Shown here in pieces: positions 44,897-60,100 of a stretch of 64,000 bases of DNA (the stretch's first letter is position 1; each line of letters begins with the position of its first letter). Under the pieces are notes generated by a model. The model made no database searches and was not told the origin of the DNA. It saw only the letters and a list, made by a program, of their open reading frames with translations. The position numbers and the translations under genes were made by a program. The stretch lies in assembly GCA_030522415.1 (NCBI GenBank), contig JAMASW010000034.1:186001-250000 (forward strand), written 5' to 3'. This DNA is from Channallabes apus (Eukaryota > Chordata > Actinopteri > Siluriformes > Clariidae).

Positions 44897-47800
44897 CATG
44901 ATTTTTTTTCATGTATTTATGGTTCTTTTTTCCTTTCTTCAGGATTTTTGACCATCAGGACAGAGTTTTTTACTTCATTTCAACTTACCAAAAATTGTCC
45001 CATAATTTTTATGGTTCTTTTTTACCTTGTTTCAGGATTTTTGACCATCAGGACAGGTAAGTGCAGCAGGTAAGTATTTTTCTTTGACTTAATTTTGTTG
45101 TTTTTCAGGCTGGTGGAAGGCAAAGAGAAGATCCGAGTCCAACTCCATCGGGTGGCACTGGCTGGGTTAGGTTTGGGAAAATGACCGTGGTTCCATTACC
45201 CCGCAAAGAACCCAAGTGGGGTTAGGTTTGGGGAAAAAGGGGGGTAGGGGTTAAGACAATTAGGGAAACGGTCCGGGGGCAGGGTCCAAGGCAAGGGAAC
45301 TTTGGGGATAGGGTGGGATGGGGGATAGGGTAGGGAAACTCGGGTCCCTGCAGGACTAGAACCAACGTTATGCACGGGCCTACCACGACTTTATCAGTCC
45401 CAGACCCCTCAAAACCTCCCCTGTAGCTCTGAAAAACATCCCTCCCCTTGGTTAACACTTTGAGCTCTTTGTTGCAAGTCTATTTGGCGCTACGTTTCGG
45501 TTTATCTTAACCTTCATCAGGCTTAGACTTGCATTTTGATGTTCCTCCTGGCTGCTTCGATGCTAGAGTGATGAAAACTCTGGTAAACTGACCTTTTAAA
45601 CACATGGGATACACCCCCTTGTTGAAAAAATTGCTCCTTAAATAACAGCCAAGGAAAAATAATTTGCTTTACAATTTTTCTGAAAGTTATTTTCTTCTTT
45701 AAATTATTTAACTTCAGAAAATAAGTGCACCAGGTAATTATTAAACTTTTTCCAAGTTTCCAAAAATTGTCCCATGATTTTTTTTCATGTATTTATGGTT
45801 CTTTTTTCCTTTCTTCAGGATTTTTGACCATCAGGACAGAGTTTTTTACTTCATTTCAACTTACCAAAAATTGTCCCATAATTTTTATGGTTCTTTTTTA
45901 CCTTGTTTCAGGATTTTTGACCATCAGGACAGGTAAGTGCAGCAGGTAAGTATTTTTCTTTGACTTAATTTTGTTGTTTTTCAGGCTGGTGGAAGGCAAA
46001 GAGAAGATCCGAGTCCAACTCCATCGGGTGGCACTGGCTGGGTTAGGTTTGGGAAAATGACCGTGGTTCCATTACCCCGCAAAGAACCCAAGTGGGGTTA
46101 GGTTTGGGGAAAAAGGGGGGTAGGGGTTAAGACAATTAGGGAAACGGTCCGGGGGCAGGGTCCAAGGCAAGGGAACTTTGGGGATAGGGTGGGATGGGGG
46201 ATAGGGTAGGGAAACTCGGGTCCCTGCAGGACTAGAACCAACGTTATGCACGGGCCTACCACGACTTTATCAGTCCCAGACCCCTCAAAACCTCCCCTGT
46301 AGCTCTGAAAAACATCCCTCCCCTTGGTTAACACTTTGAGCTCTTTGTTGCAAGTCTATTTGGCGCTACGTTTCGGTTTATCTTAACCTTCATCAGGCTT
46401 AGACTTGCATTTTGATGTTCCTCCTGGCTGCTTCGATGCTAGAGTGATGAAAACTCTGGTAAACTGACCTTTTAAACACATGGGATACACCCCCTTGTTG
46501 AAAAAATTGCTCCTTAAATAACAGCCAAGGAAAAATAATTTGCTTTACAATTTTTCTGAAAGTTATTTTCTTCTTTAAATTATTTAACTTCAGAAAATAA
46601 GTGCACCAGGTAATTATTAAACTTTTTCCAAGTTTCCAAAAATTGTCCCATGATTTTTTTTCATGTATTTATGGTTCTTTTTTCCTTTCTTCAGGATTTT
46701 TGACCATCAGGACAGAGTTTTTTACTTCATTTCAACTTACCAAAAATTGTCCCATAATTTTTATGGTTCTTTTTTACCTTGTTTCAGGATTTTTGACCAT
46801 CAGGACAGGTAAGTGCAGCAGGTAAGTATTTTTCTTTGACTTAATTTTGTTGTTTTTCAGGCTGGTGGAAGGCAAAGAGAAGATCCGAGTCCAACTCCAT
46901 CGGGTGGCACTGGCTGGGTTAGGTTTGGGAAAATGACCGTGGTTCCATTACCCCGCAAAGAACCCAAGTGGGGTTAGGTTTGGGGAAAAAGGGGGGTAGG
47001 GGTTAAGACAATTAGGGAAACGGTCCGGGGGCAGGGTCCAAGGCAAGGGAACTTTGGGGATAGGGTGGGATGGGGGATAGGGTAGGGAAACTCGGGTCCC
47101 TGCAGGACTAGAACCAACGTTATGCACGGGCCTACCACGACTTTATCAGTCCCAGACCCCTCAAAACCTCCCCTGTAGCTCTGAAAAACATCCCTCCCCT
47201 TGGTTAACACTTTGAGCTCTTTGTTGCAAGTCTATTTGGCGCTACGTTTCGGTTTATCTTAACCTTCATCAGGCTTAGACTTGCATTTTGATGTTCCTCC
47301 TGGCTGCTTCGATGCTAGAGTGATGAAAACTCTGGTAAACTGACCTTTTAAACACATGGGATACACCCCCTTGTTGAAAAAATTGCTCCTTAAATAACAG
47401 CCAAGGAAAAATAATTTGCTTTACAATTTTTCTGAAAGTTATTTTCTTCTTTAAATTATTTAACTTCAGAAAATAAGTGCACCAGGTAATTATTAAACTT
47501 TTTCCAAGTTTCCAAAAATTGTCCCATGATTTTTTTTCATGTATTTATGGTTCTTTTTTCCTTTCTTCAGGATTTTTGACCATCAGGACAGAGTTTTTTA
47601 CTTCATTTCAACTTACCAAAAATTGTCCCATAATTTTTATGGTTCTTTTTTACCTTGTTTCAGGATTTTTGACCATCAGGACAGGTAAGTGCAGCAGGTA
47701 AGTATTTTTCTTTGACTTAATTTTGTTGTTTTTCAGGCTGGTGGAAGGCAAAGAGAAGATCCGAGTCCAACTCCATCGGGTGGCACTGGCTGGGTTAGGT

Positions 47801-50800
47801 TTGGGAAAATGACCGTGGTTCCATTACCCCGCAAAGAACCCAAGTGGGGTTAGGTTTGGGGAAAAAGGGGGGTAGGGGTTAAGACAATTAGGGAAACGGT
47901 CCGGGGGCAGGGTCCAAGGCAAGGGAACTTTGGGGATAGGGTGGGATGGGGGATAGGGTAGGGAAACTCGGGTCCCTGCAGGACTAGAACCAACGTTATG
48001 CACGGGCCTACCACGACTTTATCAGTCCCAGACCCCTCAAAACCTCCCCTGTAGCTCTGAAAAACATCCCTCCCCTTGGTTAACACTTTGAGCTCTTTGT
48101 TGCAAGTCTATTTGGCGCTACGTTTCGGTTTATCTTAACCTTCATCAGGCTTAGACTTGCATTTTGATGTTCCTCCTGGCTGCTTCGATGCTAGAGTGAT
48201 GAAAACTCTGGTAAACTGACCTTTTAAACACATGGGATACACCCCCTTGTTGAAAAAATTGCTCCTTAAATAACAGCCAAGGAAAAATAATTTGCTTTAC
48301 AATTTTTCTGAAAGTTATTTTCTTCTTTAAATTATTTAACTTCAGAAAATAAGTGCACCAGGTAATTATTAAACTTTTTCCAAGTTTCCAAAAATTGTCC
48401 CATGATTTTTTTTCATGTATTTATGGTTCTTTTTTCCTTTCTTCAGGATTTTTGACCATCAGGACAGAGTTTTTTACTTCATTTCAACTTACCAAAAATT
48501 GTCCCATAATTTTTATGGTTCTTTTTTACCTTGTTTCAGGATTTTTGACCATCAGGACAGGTAAGTGCAGCAGGTAAGTATTTTTCTTTGACTTAATTTT
48601 GTTGTTTTTCAGGCTGGTGGAAGGCAAAGAGAAGATCCGAGTCCAACTCCATCGGGTGGCACTGGCTGGGTTAGGTTTGGGAAAATGACCGTGGTTCCAT
48701 TACCCCGCAAAGAACCCAAGTGGGGTTAGGTTTGGGGAAAAAGGGGGGTAGGGGTTAAGACAATTAGGGAAACGGTCCGGGGGCAGGGTCCAAGGCAAGG
48801 GAACTTTGGGGATAGGGTGGGATGGGGGATAGGGTAGGGAAACTCGGGTCCCTGCAGGACTAGAACCAACGTTATGCACGGGCCTACCACGACTTTATCA
48901 GTCCCAGACCCCTCAAAACCTCCCCTGTAGCTCTGAAAAACATCCCTCCCCTTGGTTAACACTTTGAGCTCTTTGTTGCAAGTCTATTTGGCGCTACGTT
49001 TCGGTTTATCTTAACCTTCATCAGGCTTAGACTTGCATTTTGATGTTCCTCCTGGCTGCTTCGATGCTAGAGTGATGAAAACTCTGGTAAACTGACCTTT
49101 TAAACACATGGGATACACCCCCTTGTTGAAAAAATTGCTCCTTAAATAACAGCCAAGGAAAAATAATTTGCTTTACAATTTTTCTGAAAGTTATTTTCTT
49201 CTTTAAATTATTTAACTTCAGAAAATAAGTGCACCAGGTAATTATTAAACTTTTTCCAAGTTTCCAAAAATTGTCCCATGATTTTTTTTCATGTATTTAT
49301 GGTTCTTTTTTCCTTTCTTCAGGATTTTTGACCATCAGGACAGAGTTTTTTACTTCATTTCAACTTACCAAAAATTGTCCCATAATTTTTATGGTTCTTT
49401 TTTACCTTGTTTCAGGATTTTTGACCATCAGGACAGGTAAGTGCAGCAGGTAAGTATTTTTCTTTGACTTAATTTTGTTGTTTTTCAGGCTGGTGGAAGG
49501 CAAAGAGAAGATCCGAGTCCAACTCCATCGGGTGGCACTGGCTGGGTTAGGTTTGGGAAAATGACCGTGGTTCCATTACCCCGCAAAGAACCCAAGTGGG
49601 GTTAGGTTTGGGGAAAAAGGGGGGTAGGGGTTAAGACAATTAGGGAAACGGTCCGGGGGCAGGGTCCAAGGCAAGGGAACTTTGGGGATAGGGTGGGATG
49701 GGGGATAGGGTAGGGAAACTCGGGTCCCTGCAGGACTAGAACCAACGTTATGCACGGGCCTACCACGACTTTATCAGTCCCAGACCCCTCAAAACCTCCC
49801 CTGTAGCTCTGAAAAACATCCCTCCCCTTGGTTAACACTTTGAGCTCTTTGTTGCAAGTCTATTTGGCGCTACGTTTCGGTTTATCTTAACCTTCATCAG
49901 GCTTAGACTTGCATTTTGATGTTCCTCCTGGCTGCTTCGATGCTAGAGTGATGAAAACTCTGGTAAACTGACCTTTTAAACACATGGGATACACCCCCTT
50001 GTTGAAAAAATTGCTCCTTAAATAACAGCCAAGGAAAAATAATTTGCTTTACAATTTTTCTGAAAGTTATTTTCTTCTTTAAATTATTTAACTTCAGAAA
50101 ATAAGTGCACCAGGTAATTATTAAACTTTTTCCAAGTTTCCAAAAATTGTCCCATGATTTTTTTTCATGTATTTATGGTTCTTTTTTCCTTTCTTCAGGA
50201 TTTTTGACCATCAGGACAGAGTTTTTTACTTCATTTCAACTTACCAAAAATTGTCCCATAATTTTTATGGTTCTTTTTTACCTTGTTTCAGGATTTTTGA
50301 CCATCAGGACAGGTAAGTGCAGCAGGTAAGTATTTTTCTTTGACTTAATTTTGTTGTTTTTCAGGCTGGTGGAAGGCAAAGAGAAGATCCGAGTCCAACT
50401 CCATCGGGTGGCACTGGCTGGGTTAGGTTTGGGAAAATGACCGTGGTTCCATTACCCCGCAAAGAACCCAAGTGGGGTTAGGTTTGGGGAAAAAGGGGGG
50501 TAGGGGTTAAGACAATTAGGGAAACGGTCCGGGGGCAGGGTCCAAGGCAAGGGAACTTTGGGGATAGGGTGGGATGGGGGATAGGGTAGGGAAACTCGGG
50601 TCCCTGCAGGACTAGAACCAACGTTATGCACGGGCCTACCACGACTTTATCAGTCCCAGACCCCTCAAAACCTCCCCTGTAGCTCTGAAAAACATCCCTC
50701 CCCTTGGTTAACACTTTGAGCTCTTTGTTGCAAGTCTATTTGGCGCTACGTTTCGGTTTATCTTAACCTTCATCAGGCTTAGACTTGCATTTTGATGTTC

Positions 50801-53800
50801 CTCCTGGCTGCTTCGATGCTAGAGTGATGAAAACTCTGGTAAACTGACCTTTTAAACACATGGGATACACCCCCTTGTTGAAAAAATTGCTCCTTAAATA
50901 ACAGCCAAGGAAAAATAATTTGCTTTACAATTTTTCTGAAAGTTATTTTCTTCTTTAAATTATTTAACTTCAGAAAATAAGTGCACCAGGTAATTATTAA
51001 ACTTTTTCCAAGTTTCCAAAAATTGTCCCATGATTTTTTTTCATGTATTTATGGTTCTTTTTTCCTTTCTTCAGGATTTTTGACCATCAGGACAGAGTTT
51101 TTTACTTCATTTCAACTTACCAAAAATTGTCCCATAATTTTTATGGTTCTTTTTTACCTTGTTTCAGGATTTTTGACCATCAGGACAGGTAAGTGCAGCA
51201 GGTAAGTATTTTTCTTTGACTTAATTTTGTTGTTTTTCAGGCTGGTGGAAGGCAAAGAGAAGATCCGAGTCCAACTCCATCGGGTGGCACTGGCTGGGTT
51301 AGGTTTGGGAAAATGACCGTGGTTCCATTACCCCGCAAAGAACCCAAGTGGGGTTAGGTTTGGGGAAAAAGGGGGGTAGGGGTTAAGACAATTAGGGAAA
51401 CGGTCCGGGGGCAGGGTCCAAGGCAAGGGAACTTTGGGGATAGGGTGGGATGGGGGATAGGGTAGGGAAACTCGGGTCCCTGCAGGACTAGAACCAACGT
51501 TATGCACGGGCCTACCACGACTTTATCAGTCCCAGACCCCTCAAAACCTCCCCTGTAGCTCTGAAAAACATCCCTCCCCTTGGTTAACACTTTGAGCTCT
51601 TTGTTGCAAGTCTATTTGGCGCTACGTTTCGGTTTATCTTAACCTTCATCAGGCTTAGACTTGCATTTTGATGTTCCTCCTGGCTGCTTCGATGCTAGAG
51701 TGATGAAAACTCTGGTAAACTGACCTTTTAAACACATGGGATACACCCCCTTGTTGAAAAAATTGCTCCTTAAATAACAGCCAAGGAAAAATAATTTGCT
51801 TTACAATTTTTCTGAAAGTTATTTTCTTCTTTAAATTATTTAACTTCAGAAAATAAGTGCACCAGGTAATTATTAAACTTTTTCCAAGTTTCCAAAAATT
51901 GTCCCATGATTTTTTTTCATGTATTTATGGTTCTTTTTTCCTTTCTTCAGGATTTTTGACCATCAGGACAGAGTTTTTTACTTCATTTCAACTTACCAAA
52001 AATTGTCCCATAATTTTTATGGTTCTTTTTTACCTTGTTTCAGGATTTTTGACCATCAGGACAGGTAAGTGCAGCAGGTAAGTATTTTTCTTTGACTTAA
52101 TTTTGTTGTTTTTCAGGCTGGTGGAAGGCAAAGAGAAGATCCGAGTCCAACTCCATCGGGTGGCACTGGCTGGGTTAGGTTTGGGAAAATGACCGTGGTT
52201 CCATTACCCCGCAAAGAACCCAAGTGGGGTTAGGTTTGGGGAAAAAGGGGGGTAGGGGTTAAGACAATTAGGGAAACGGTCCGGGGGCAGGGTCCAAGGC
52301 AAGGGAACTTTGGGGATAGGGTGGGATGGGGGATAGGGTAGGGAAACTCGGGTCCCTGCAGGACTAGAACCAACGTTATGCACGGGCCTACCACGACTTT
52401 ATCAGTCCCAGACCCCTCAAAACCTCCCCTGTAGCTCTGAAAAACATCCCTCCCCTTGGTTAACACTTTGAGCTCTTTGTTGCAAGTCTATTTGGCGCTA
52501 CGTTTCGGTTTATCTTAACCTTCATCAGGCTTAGACTTGCATTTTGATGTTCCTCCTGGCTGCTTCGATGCTAGAGTGATGAAAACTCTGGTAAACTGAC
52601 CTTTTAAACACATGGGATACACCCCCTTGTTGAAAAAATTGCTCCTTAAATAACAGCCAAGGAAAAATAATTTGCTTTACAATTTTTCTGAAAGTTATTT
52701 TCTTCTTTAAATTATTTAACTTCAGAAAATAAGTGCACCAGGTAATTATTAAACTTTTTCCAAGTTTCCAAAAATTGTCCCATGATTTTTTTTCATGTAT
52801 TTATGGTTCTTTTTTCCTTTCTTCAGGATTTTTGACCATCAGGACAGAGTTTTTTACTTCATTTCAACTTACCAAAAATTGTCCCATAATTTTTATGGTT
52901 CTTTTTTACCTTGTTTCAGGATTTTTGACCATCAGGACAGGTAAGTGCAGCAGGTAAGTATTTTTCTTTGACTTAATTTTGTTGTTTTTCAGGCTGGTGG
53001 AAGGCAAAGAGAAGATCCGAGTCCAACTCCATCGGGTGGCACTGGCTGGGTTAGGTTTGGGAAAATGACCGTGGTTCCATTACCCCGCAAAGAACCCAAG
53101 TGGGGTTAGGTTTGGGGAAAAAGGGGGGTAGGGGTTAAGACAATTAGGGAAACGGTCCGGGGGCAGGGTCCAAGGCAAGGGAACTTTGGGGATAGGGTGG
53201 GATGGGGGATAGGGTAGGGAAACTCGGGTCCCTGCAGGACTAGAACCAACGTTATGCACGGGCCTACCACGACTTTATCAGTCCCAGACCCCTCAAAACC
53301 TCCCCTGTAGCTCTGAAAAACATCCCTCCCCTTGGTTAACACTTTGAGCTCTTTGTTGCAAGTCTATTTGGCGCTACGTTTCGGTTTATCTTAACCTTCA
53401 TCAGGCTTAGACTTGCATTTTGATGTTCCTCCTGGCTGCTTCGATGCTAGAGTGATGAAAACTCTGGTAAACTGACCTTTTAAACACATGGGATACACCC
53501 CCTTGTTGAAAAAATTGCTCCTTAAATAACAGCCAAGGAAAAATAATTTGCTTTACAATTTTTCTGAAAGTTATTTTCTTCTTTAAATTATTTAACTTCA
53601 GAAAATAAGTGCACCAGGTAATTATTAAACTTTTTCCAAGTTTCCAAAAATTGTCCCATGATTTTTTTTCATGTATTTATGGTTCTTTTTTCCTTTCTTC
53701 AGGATTTTTGACCATCAGGACAGAGTTTTTTACTTCATTTCAACTTACCAAAAATTGTCCCATAATTTTTATGGTTCTTTTTTACCTTGTTTCAGGATTT

Positions 53801-56800
53801 TTGACCATCAGGACAGGTAAGTGCAGCAGGTAAGTATTTTTCTTTGACTTAATTTTGTTGTTTTTCAGGCTGGTGGAAGGCAAAGAGAAGATCCGAGTCC
53901 AACTCCATCGGGTGGCACTGGCTGGGTTAGGTTTGGGAAAATGACCGTGGTTCCATTACCCCGCAAAGAACCCAAGTGGGGTTAGGTTTGGGGAAAAAGG
54001 GGGGTAGGGGTTAAGACAATTAGGGAAACGGTCCGGGGGCAGGGTCCAAGGCAAGGGAACTTTGGGGATAGGGTGGGATGGGGGATAGGGTAGGGAAACT
54101 CGGGTCCCTGCAGGACTAGAACCAACGTTATGCACGGGCCTACCACGACTTTATCAGTCCCAGACCCCTCAAAACCTCCCCTGTAGCTCTGAAAAACATC
54201 CCTCCCCTTGGTTAACACTTTGAGCTCTTTGTTGCAAGTCTATTTGGCGCTACGTTTCGGTTTATCTTAACCTTCATCAGGCTTAGACTTGCATTTTGAT
54301 GTTCCTCCTGGCTGCTTCGATGCTAGAGTGATGAAAACTCTGGTAAACTGACCTTTTAAACACATGGGATACACCCCCTTGTTGAAAAAATTGCTCCTTA
54401 AATAACAGCCAAGGAAAAATAATTTGCTTTACAATTTTTCTGAAAGTTATTTTCTTCTTTAAATTATTTAACTTCAGAAAATAAGTGCACCAGGTAATTA
54501 TTAAACTTTTTCCAAGTTTCCAAAAATTGTCCCATGATTTTTTTTCATGTATTTATGGTTCTTTTTTCCTTTCTTCAGGATTTTTGACCATCAGGACAGA
54601 GTTTTTTACTTCATTTCAACTTACCAAAAATTGTCCCATAATTTTTATGGTTCTTTTTTACCTTGTTTCAGGATTTTTGACCATCAGGACAGGTAAGTGC
54701 AGCAGGTAAGTATTTTTCTTTGACTTAATTTTGTTGTTTTTCAGGCTGGTGGAAGGCAAAGAGAAGATCCGAGTCCAACTCCATCGGGTGGCACTGGCTG
54801 GGTTAGGTTTGGGAAAATGACCGTGGTTCCATTACCCCGCAAAGAACCCAAGTGGGGTTAGGTTTGGGGAAAAAGGGGGGTAGGGGTTAAGACAATTAGG
54901 GAAACGGTCCGGGGGCAGGGTCCAAGGCAAGGGAACTTTGGGGATAGGGTGGGATGGGGGATAGGGTAGGGAAACTCGGGTCCCTGCAGGACTAGAACCA
55001 ACGTTATGCACGGGCCTACCACGACTTTATCAGTCCCAGACCCCTCAAAACCTCCCCTGTAGCTCTGAAAAACATCCCTCCCCTTGGTTAACACTTTGAG
55101 CTCTTTGTTGCAAGTCTATTTGGCGCTACGTTTCGGTTTATCTTAACCTTCATCAGGCTTAGACTTGCATTTTGATGTTCCTCCTGGCTGCTTCGATGCT
55201 AGAGTGATGAAAACTCTGGTAAACTGACCTTTTAAACACATGGGATACACCCCCTTGTTGAAAAAATTGCTCCTTAAATAACAGCCAAGGAAAAATAATT
55301 TGCTTTACAATTTTTCTGAAAGTTATTTTCTTCTTTAAATTATTTAACTTCAGAAAATAAGTGCACCAGGTAATTATTAAACTTTTTCCAAGTTTCCAAA
55401 AATTGTCCCATGATTTTTTTTCATGTATTTATGGTTCTTTTTTCCTTTCTTCAGGATTTTTGACCATCAGGACAGAGTTTTTTACTTCATTTCAACTTAC
55501 CAAAAATTGTCCCATAATTTTTATGGTTCTTTTTTACCTTGTTTCAGGATTTTTGACCATCAGGACAGGTAAGTGCAGCAGGTAAGTATTTTTCTTTGAC
55601 TTAATTTTGTTGTTTTTCAGGCTGGTGGAAGGCAAAGAGAAGATCCGAGTCCAACTCCATCGGGTGGCACTGGCTGGGTTAGGTTTGGGAAAATGACCGT
55701 GGTTCCATTACCCCGCAAAGAACCCAAGTGGGGTTAGGTTTGGGGAAAAAGGGGGGTAGGGGTTAAGACAATTAGGGAAACGGTCCGGGGGCAGGGTCCA
55801 AGGCAAGGGAACTTTGGGGATAGGGTGGGATGGGGGATAGGGTAGGGAAACTCGGGTCCCTGCAGGACTAGAACCAACGTTATGCACGGGCCTACCACGA
55901 CTTTATCAGTCCCAGACCCCTCAAAACCTCCCCTGTAGCTCTGAAAAACATCCCTCCCCTTGGTTAACACTTTGAGCTCTTTGTTGCAAGTCTATTTGGC
56001 GCTACGTTTCGGTTTATCTTAACCTTCATCAGGCTTAGACTTGCATTTTGATGTTCCTCCTGGCTGCTTCGATGCTAGAGTGATGAAAACTCTGGTAAAC
56101 TGACCTTTTAAACACATGGGATACACCCCCTTGTTGAAAAAATTGCTCCTTAAATAACAGCCAAGGAAAAATAATTTGCTTTACAATTTTTCTGAAAGTT
56201 ATTTTCTTCTTTAAATTATTTAACTTCAGAAAATAAGTGCACCAGGTAATTATTAAACTTTTTCCAAGTTTCCAAAAATTGTCCCATGATTTTTTTTCAT
56301 GTATTTATGGTTCTTTTTTCCTTTCTTCAGGATTTTTGACCATCAGGACAGAGTTTTTTACTTCATTTCAACTTACCAAAAATTGTCCCATAATTTTTAT
56401 GGTTCTTTTTTACCTTGTTTCAGGATTTTTGACCATCAGGACAGGTAAGTGCAGCAGGTAAGTATTTTTCTTTGACTTAATTTTGTTGTTTTTCAGGCTG
56501 GTGGAAGGCAAAGAGAAGATCCGAGTCCAACTCCATCGGGTGGCACTGGCTGGGTTAGGTTTGGGAAAATGACCGTGGTTCCATTACCCCGCAAAGAACC
56601 CAAGTGGGGTTAGGTTTGGGGAAAAAGGGGGGTAGGGGTTAAGACAATTAGGGAAACGGTCCGGGGGCAGGGTCCAAGGCAAGGGAACTTTGGGGATAGG
56701 GTGGGATGGGGGATAGGGTAGGGAAACTCGGGTCCCTGCAGGACTAGAACCAACGTTATGCACGGGCCTACCACGACTTTATCAGTCCCAGACCCCTCAA

Positions 56801-57159
56801 AACCTCCCCTGTAGCTCTGAAAAACATCCCTCCCCTTGGTTAACACTTTGAGCTCTTTGTTGCAAGTCTATTTGGCGCTACGTTTCGGTTTATCTTAACC
56901 TTCATCAGGCTTAGACTTGCATTTTGATGTTCCTCCTGGCTGCTTCGATGCTAGAGTGATGAAAACTCTGGTAAACTGACCTTTTAAACACATGGGATAC
57001 ACCCCCTTGTTGAAAAAATTGCTCCTTAAATAACAGCCAAGGAAAAATAATTTGCTTTACAATTTTTCTGAAAGTTATTTTCTTCTTTAAATTATTTAAC
57101 TTCAGAAAATAAGTGCACCAGGTAATTATTAAACTTTTTCCAAGTTTCCAAAAATTGTC

Positions 57160-57160
57160 A
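57160..57160 (+). other. Unit-specific C-to-A variant, unit 30 of array 4
   Basis: This is the second occurrence of the change seen at 44896, exactly 14 units downstream. It suggests that a block of up to 14 units was duplicated, or re-copied from 14 units back. Confidence 0.9.
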
Positions 57161-60100
57161 CATGATTTTTTTTCATGTATTTATGGTTCTTTTTTCCTTT
57201 CTTCAGGATTTTTGACCATCAGGACAGAGTTTTTTACTTCATTTCAACTTACCAAAAATTGTCCCATAATTTTTATGGTTCTTTTTTACCTTGTTTCAGG
57301 ATTTTTGACCATCAGGACAGGTAAGTGCAGCAGGTAAGTATTTTTCTTTGACTTAATTTTGTTGTTTTTCAGGCTGGTGGAAGGCAAAGAGAAGATCCGA
57401 GTCCAACTCCATCGGGTGGCACTGGCTGGGTTAGGTTTGGGAAAATGACCGTGGTTCCATTACCCCGCAAAGAACCCAAGTGGGGTTAGGTTTGGGGAAA
57501 AAGGGGGGTAGGGGTTAAGACAATTAGGGAAACGGTCCGGGGGCAGGGTCCAAGGCAAGGGAACTTTGGGGATAGGGTGGGATGGGGGATAGGGTAGGGA
57601 AACTCGGGTCCCTGCAGGACTAGAACCAACGTTATGCACGGGCCTACCACGACTTTATCAGTCCCAGACCCCTCAAAACCTCCCCTGTAGCTCTGAAAAA
57701 CATCCCTCCCCTTGGTTAACACTTTGAGCTCTTTGTTGCAAGTCTATTTGGCGCTACGTTTCGGTTTATCTTAACCTTCATCAGGCTTAGACTTGCATTT
57801 TGATGTTCCTCCTGGCTGCTTCGATGCTAGAGTGATGAAAACTCTGGTAAACTGACCTTTTAAACACATGGGATACACCCCCTTGTTGAAAAAATTGCTC
57901 CTTAAATAACAGCCAAGGAAAAATAATTTGCTTTACAATTTTTCTGAAAGTTATTTTCTTCTTTAAATTATTTAACTTCAGAAAATAAGTGCACCAGGTA
58001 ATTATTAAACTTTTTCCAAGTTTCCAAAAATTGTCCCATGATTTTTTTTCATGTATTTATGGTTCTTTTTTCCTTTCTTCAGGATTTTTGACCATCAGGA
58101 CAGAGTTTTTTACTTCATTTCAACTTACCAAAAATTGTCCCATAATTTTTATGGTTCTTTTTTACCTTGTTTCAGGATTTTTGACCATCAGGACAGGTAA
58201 GTGCAGCAGGTAAGTATTTTTCTTTGACTTAATTTTGTTGTTTTTCAGGCTGGTGGAAGGCAAAGAGAAGATCCGAGTCCAACTCCATCGGGTGGCACTG
58301 GCTGGGTTAGGTTTGGGAAAATGACCGTGGTTCCATTACCCCGCAAAGAACCCAAGTGGGGTTAGGTTTGGGGAAAAAGGGGGGTAGGGGTTAAGACAAT
58401 TAGGGAAACGGTCCGGGGGCAGGGTCCAAGGCAAGGGAACTTTGGGGATAGGGTGGGATGGGGGATAGGGTAGGGAAACTCGGGTCCCTGCAGGACTAGA
58501 ACCAACGTTATGCACGGGCCTACCACGACTTTATCAGTCCCAGACCCCTCAAAACCTCCCCTGTAGCTCTGAAAAACATCCCTCCCCTTGGTTAACACTT
58601 TGAGCTCTTTGTTGCAAGTCTATTTGGCGCTACGTTTCGGTTTATCTTAACCTTCATCAGGCTTAGACTTGCATTTTGATGTTCCTCCTGGCTGCTTCGA
58701 TGCTAGAGTGATGAAAACTCTGGTAAACTGACCTTTTAAACACATGGGATACACCCCCTTGTTGAAAAAATTGCTCCTTAAATAACAGCCAAGGAAAAAT
58801 AATTTGCTTTACAATTTTTCTGAAAGTTATTTTCTTCTTTAAATTATTTAACTTCAGAAAATAAGTGCACCAGGTAATTATTAAACTTTTTCCAAGTTTC
58901 CAAAAATTGTCCCATGATTTTTTTTCATGTATTTATGGTTCTTTTTTCCTTTCTTCAGGATTTTTGACCATCAGGACAGAGTTTTTTACTTCATTTCAAC
59001 TTACCAAAAATTGTCCCATAATTTTTATGGTTCTTTTTTACCTTGTTTCAGGATTTTTGACCATCAGGACAGGTAAGTGCAGCAGGTAAGTATTTTTCTT
59101 TGACTTAATTTTGTTGTTTTTCAGGCTGGTGGAAGGCAAAGAGAAGATCCGAGTCCAACTCCATCGGGTGGCACTGGCTGGGTTAGGTTTGGGAAAATGA
59201 CCGTGGTTCCATTACCCCGCAAAGAACCCAAGTGGGGTTAGGTTTGGGGAAAAAGGGGGGTAGGGGTTAAGACAATTAGGGAAACGGTCCGGGGGCAGGG
59301 TCCAAGGCAAGGGAACTTTGGGGATAGGGTGGGATGGGGGATAGGGTAGGGAAACTCGGGTCCCTGCAGGACTAGAACCAACGTTATGCACGGGCCTACC
59401 ACGACTTTATCAGTCCCAGACCCCTCAAAACCTCCCCTGTAGCTCTGAAAAACATCCCTCCCCTTGGTTAACACTTTGAGCTCTTTGTTGCAAGTCTATT
59501 TGGCGCTACGTTTCGGTTTATCTTAACCTTCATCAGGCTTAGACTTGCATTTTGATGTTCCTCCTGGCTGCTTCGATGCTAGAGTGATGAAAACTCTGGT
59601 AAACTGACCTTTTAAACACATGGGATACACCCCCTTGTTGAAAAAATTGCTCCTTAAATAACAGCCAAGGAAAAATAATTTGCTTTACAATTTTTCTGAA
59701 AGTTATTTTCTTCTTTAAATTATTTAACTTCAGAAAATAAGTGCACCAGGTAATTATTAAACTTTTTCCAAGTTTCCAAAAATTGTCCCATGATTTTTTT
59801 TCATGTATTTATGGTTCTTTTTTCCTTTCTTCAGGATTTTTGACCATCAGGACAGAGTTTTTTACTTCATTTCAACTTACCAAAAATTGTCCCATAATTT
59901 TTATGGTTCTTTTTTACCTTGTTTCAGGATTTTTGACCATCAGGACAGGTAAGTGCAGCAGGTAAGTATTTTTCTTTGACTTAATTTTGTTGTTTTTCAG
60001 GCTGGTGGAAGGCAAAGAGAAGATCCGAGTCCAACTCCATCGGGTGGCACTGGCTGGGTTAGGTTTGGGAAAATGACCGTGGTTCCATTACCCCGCAAAG

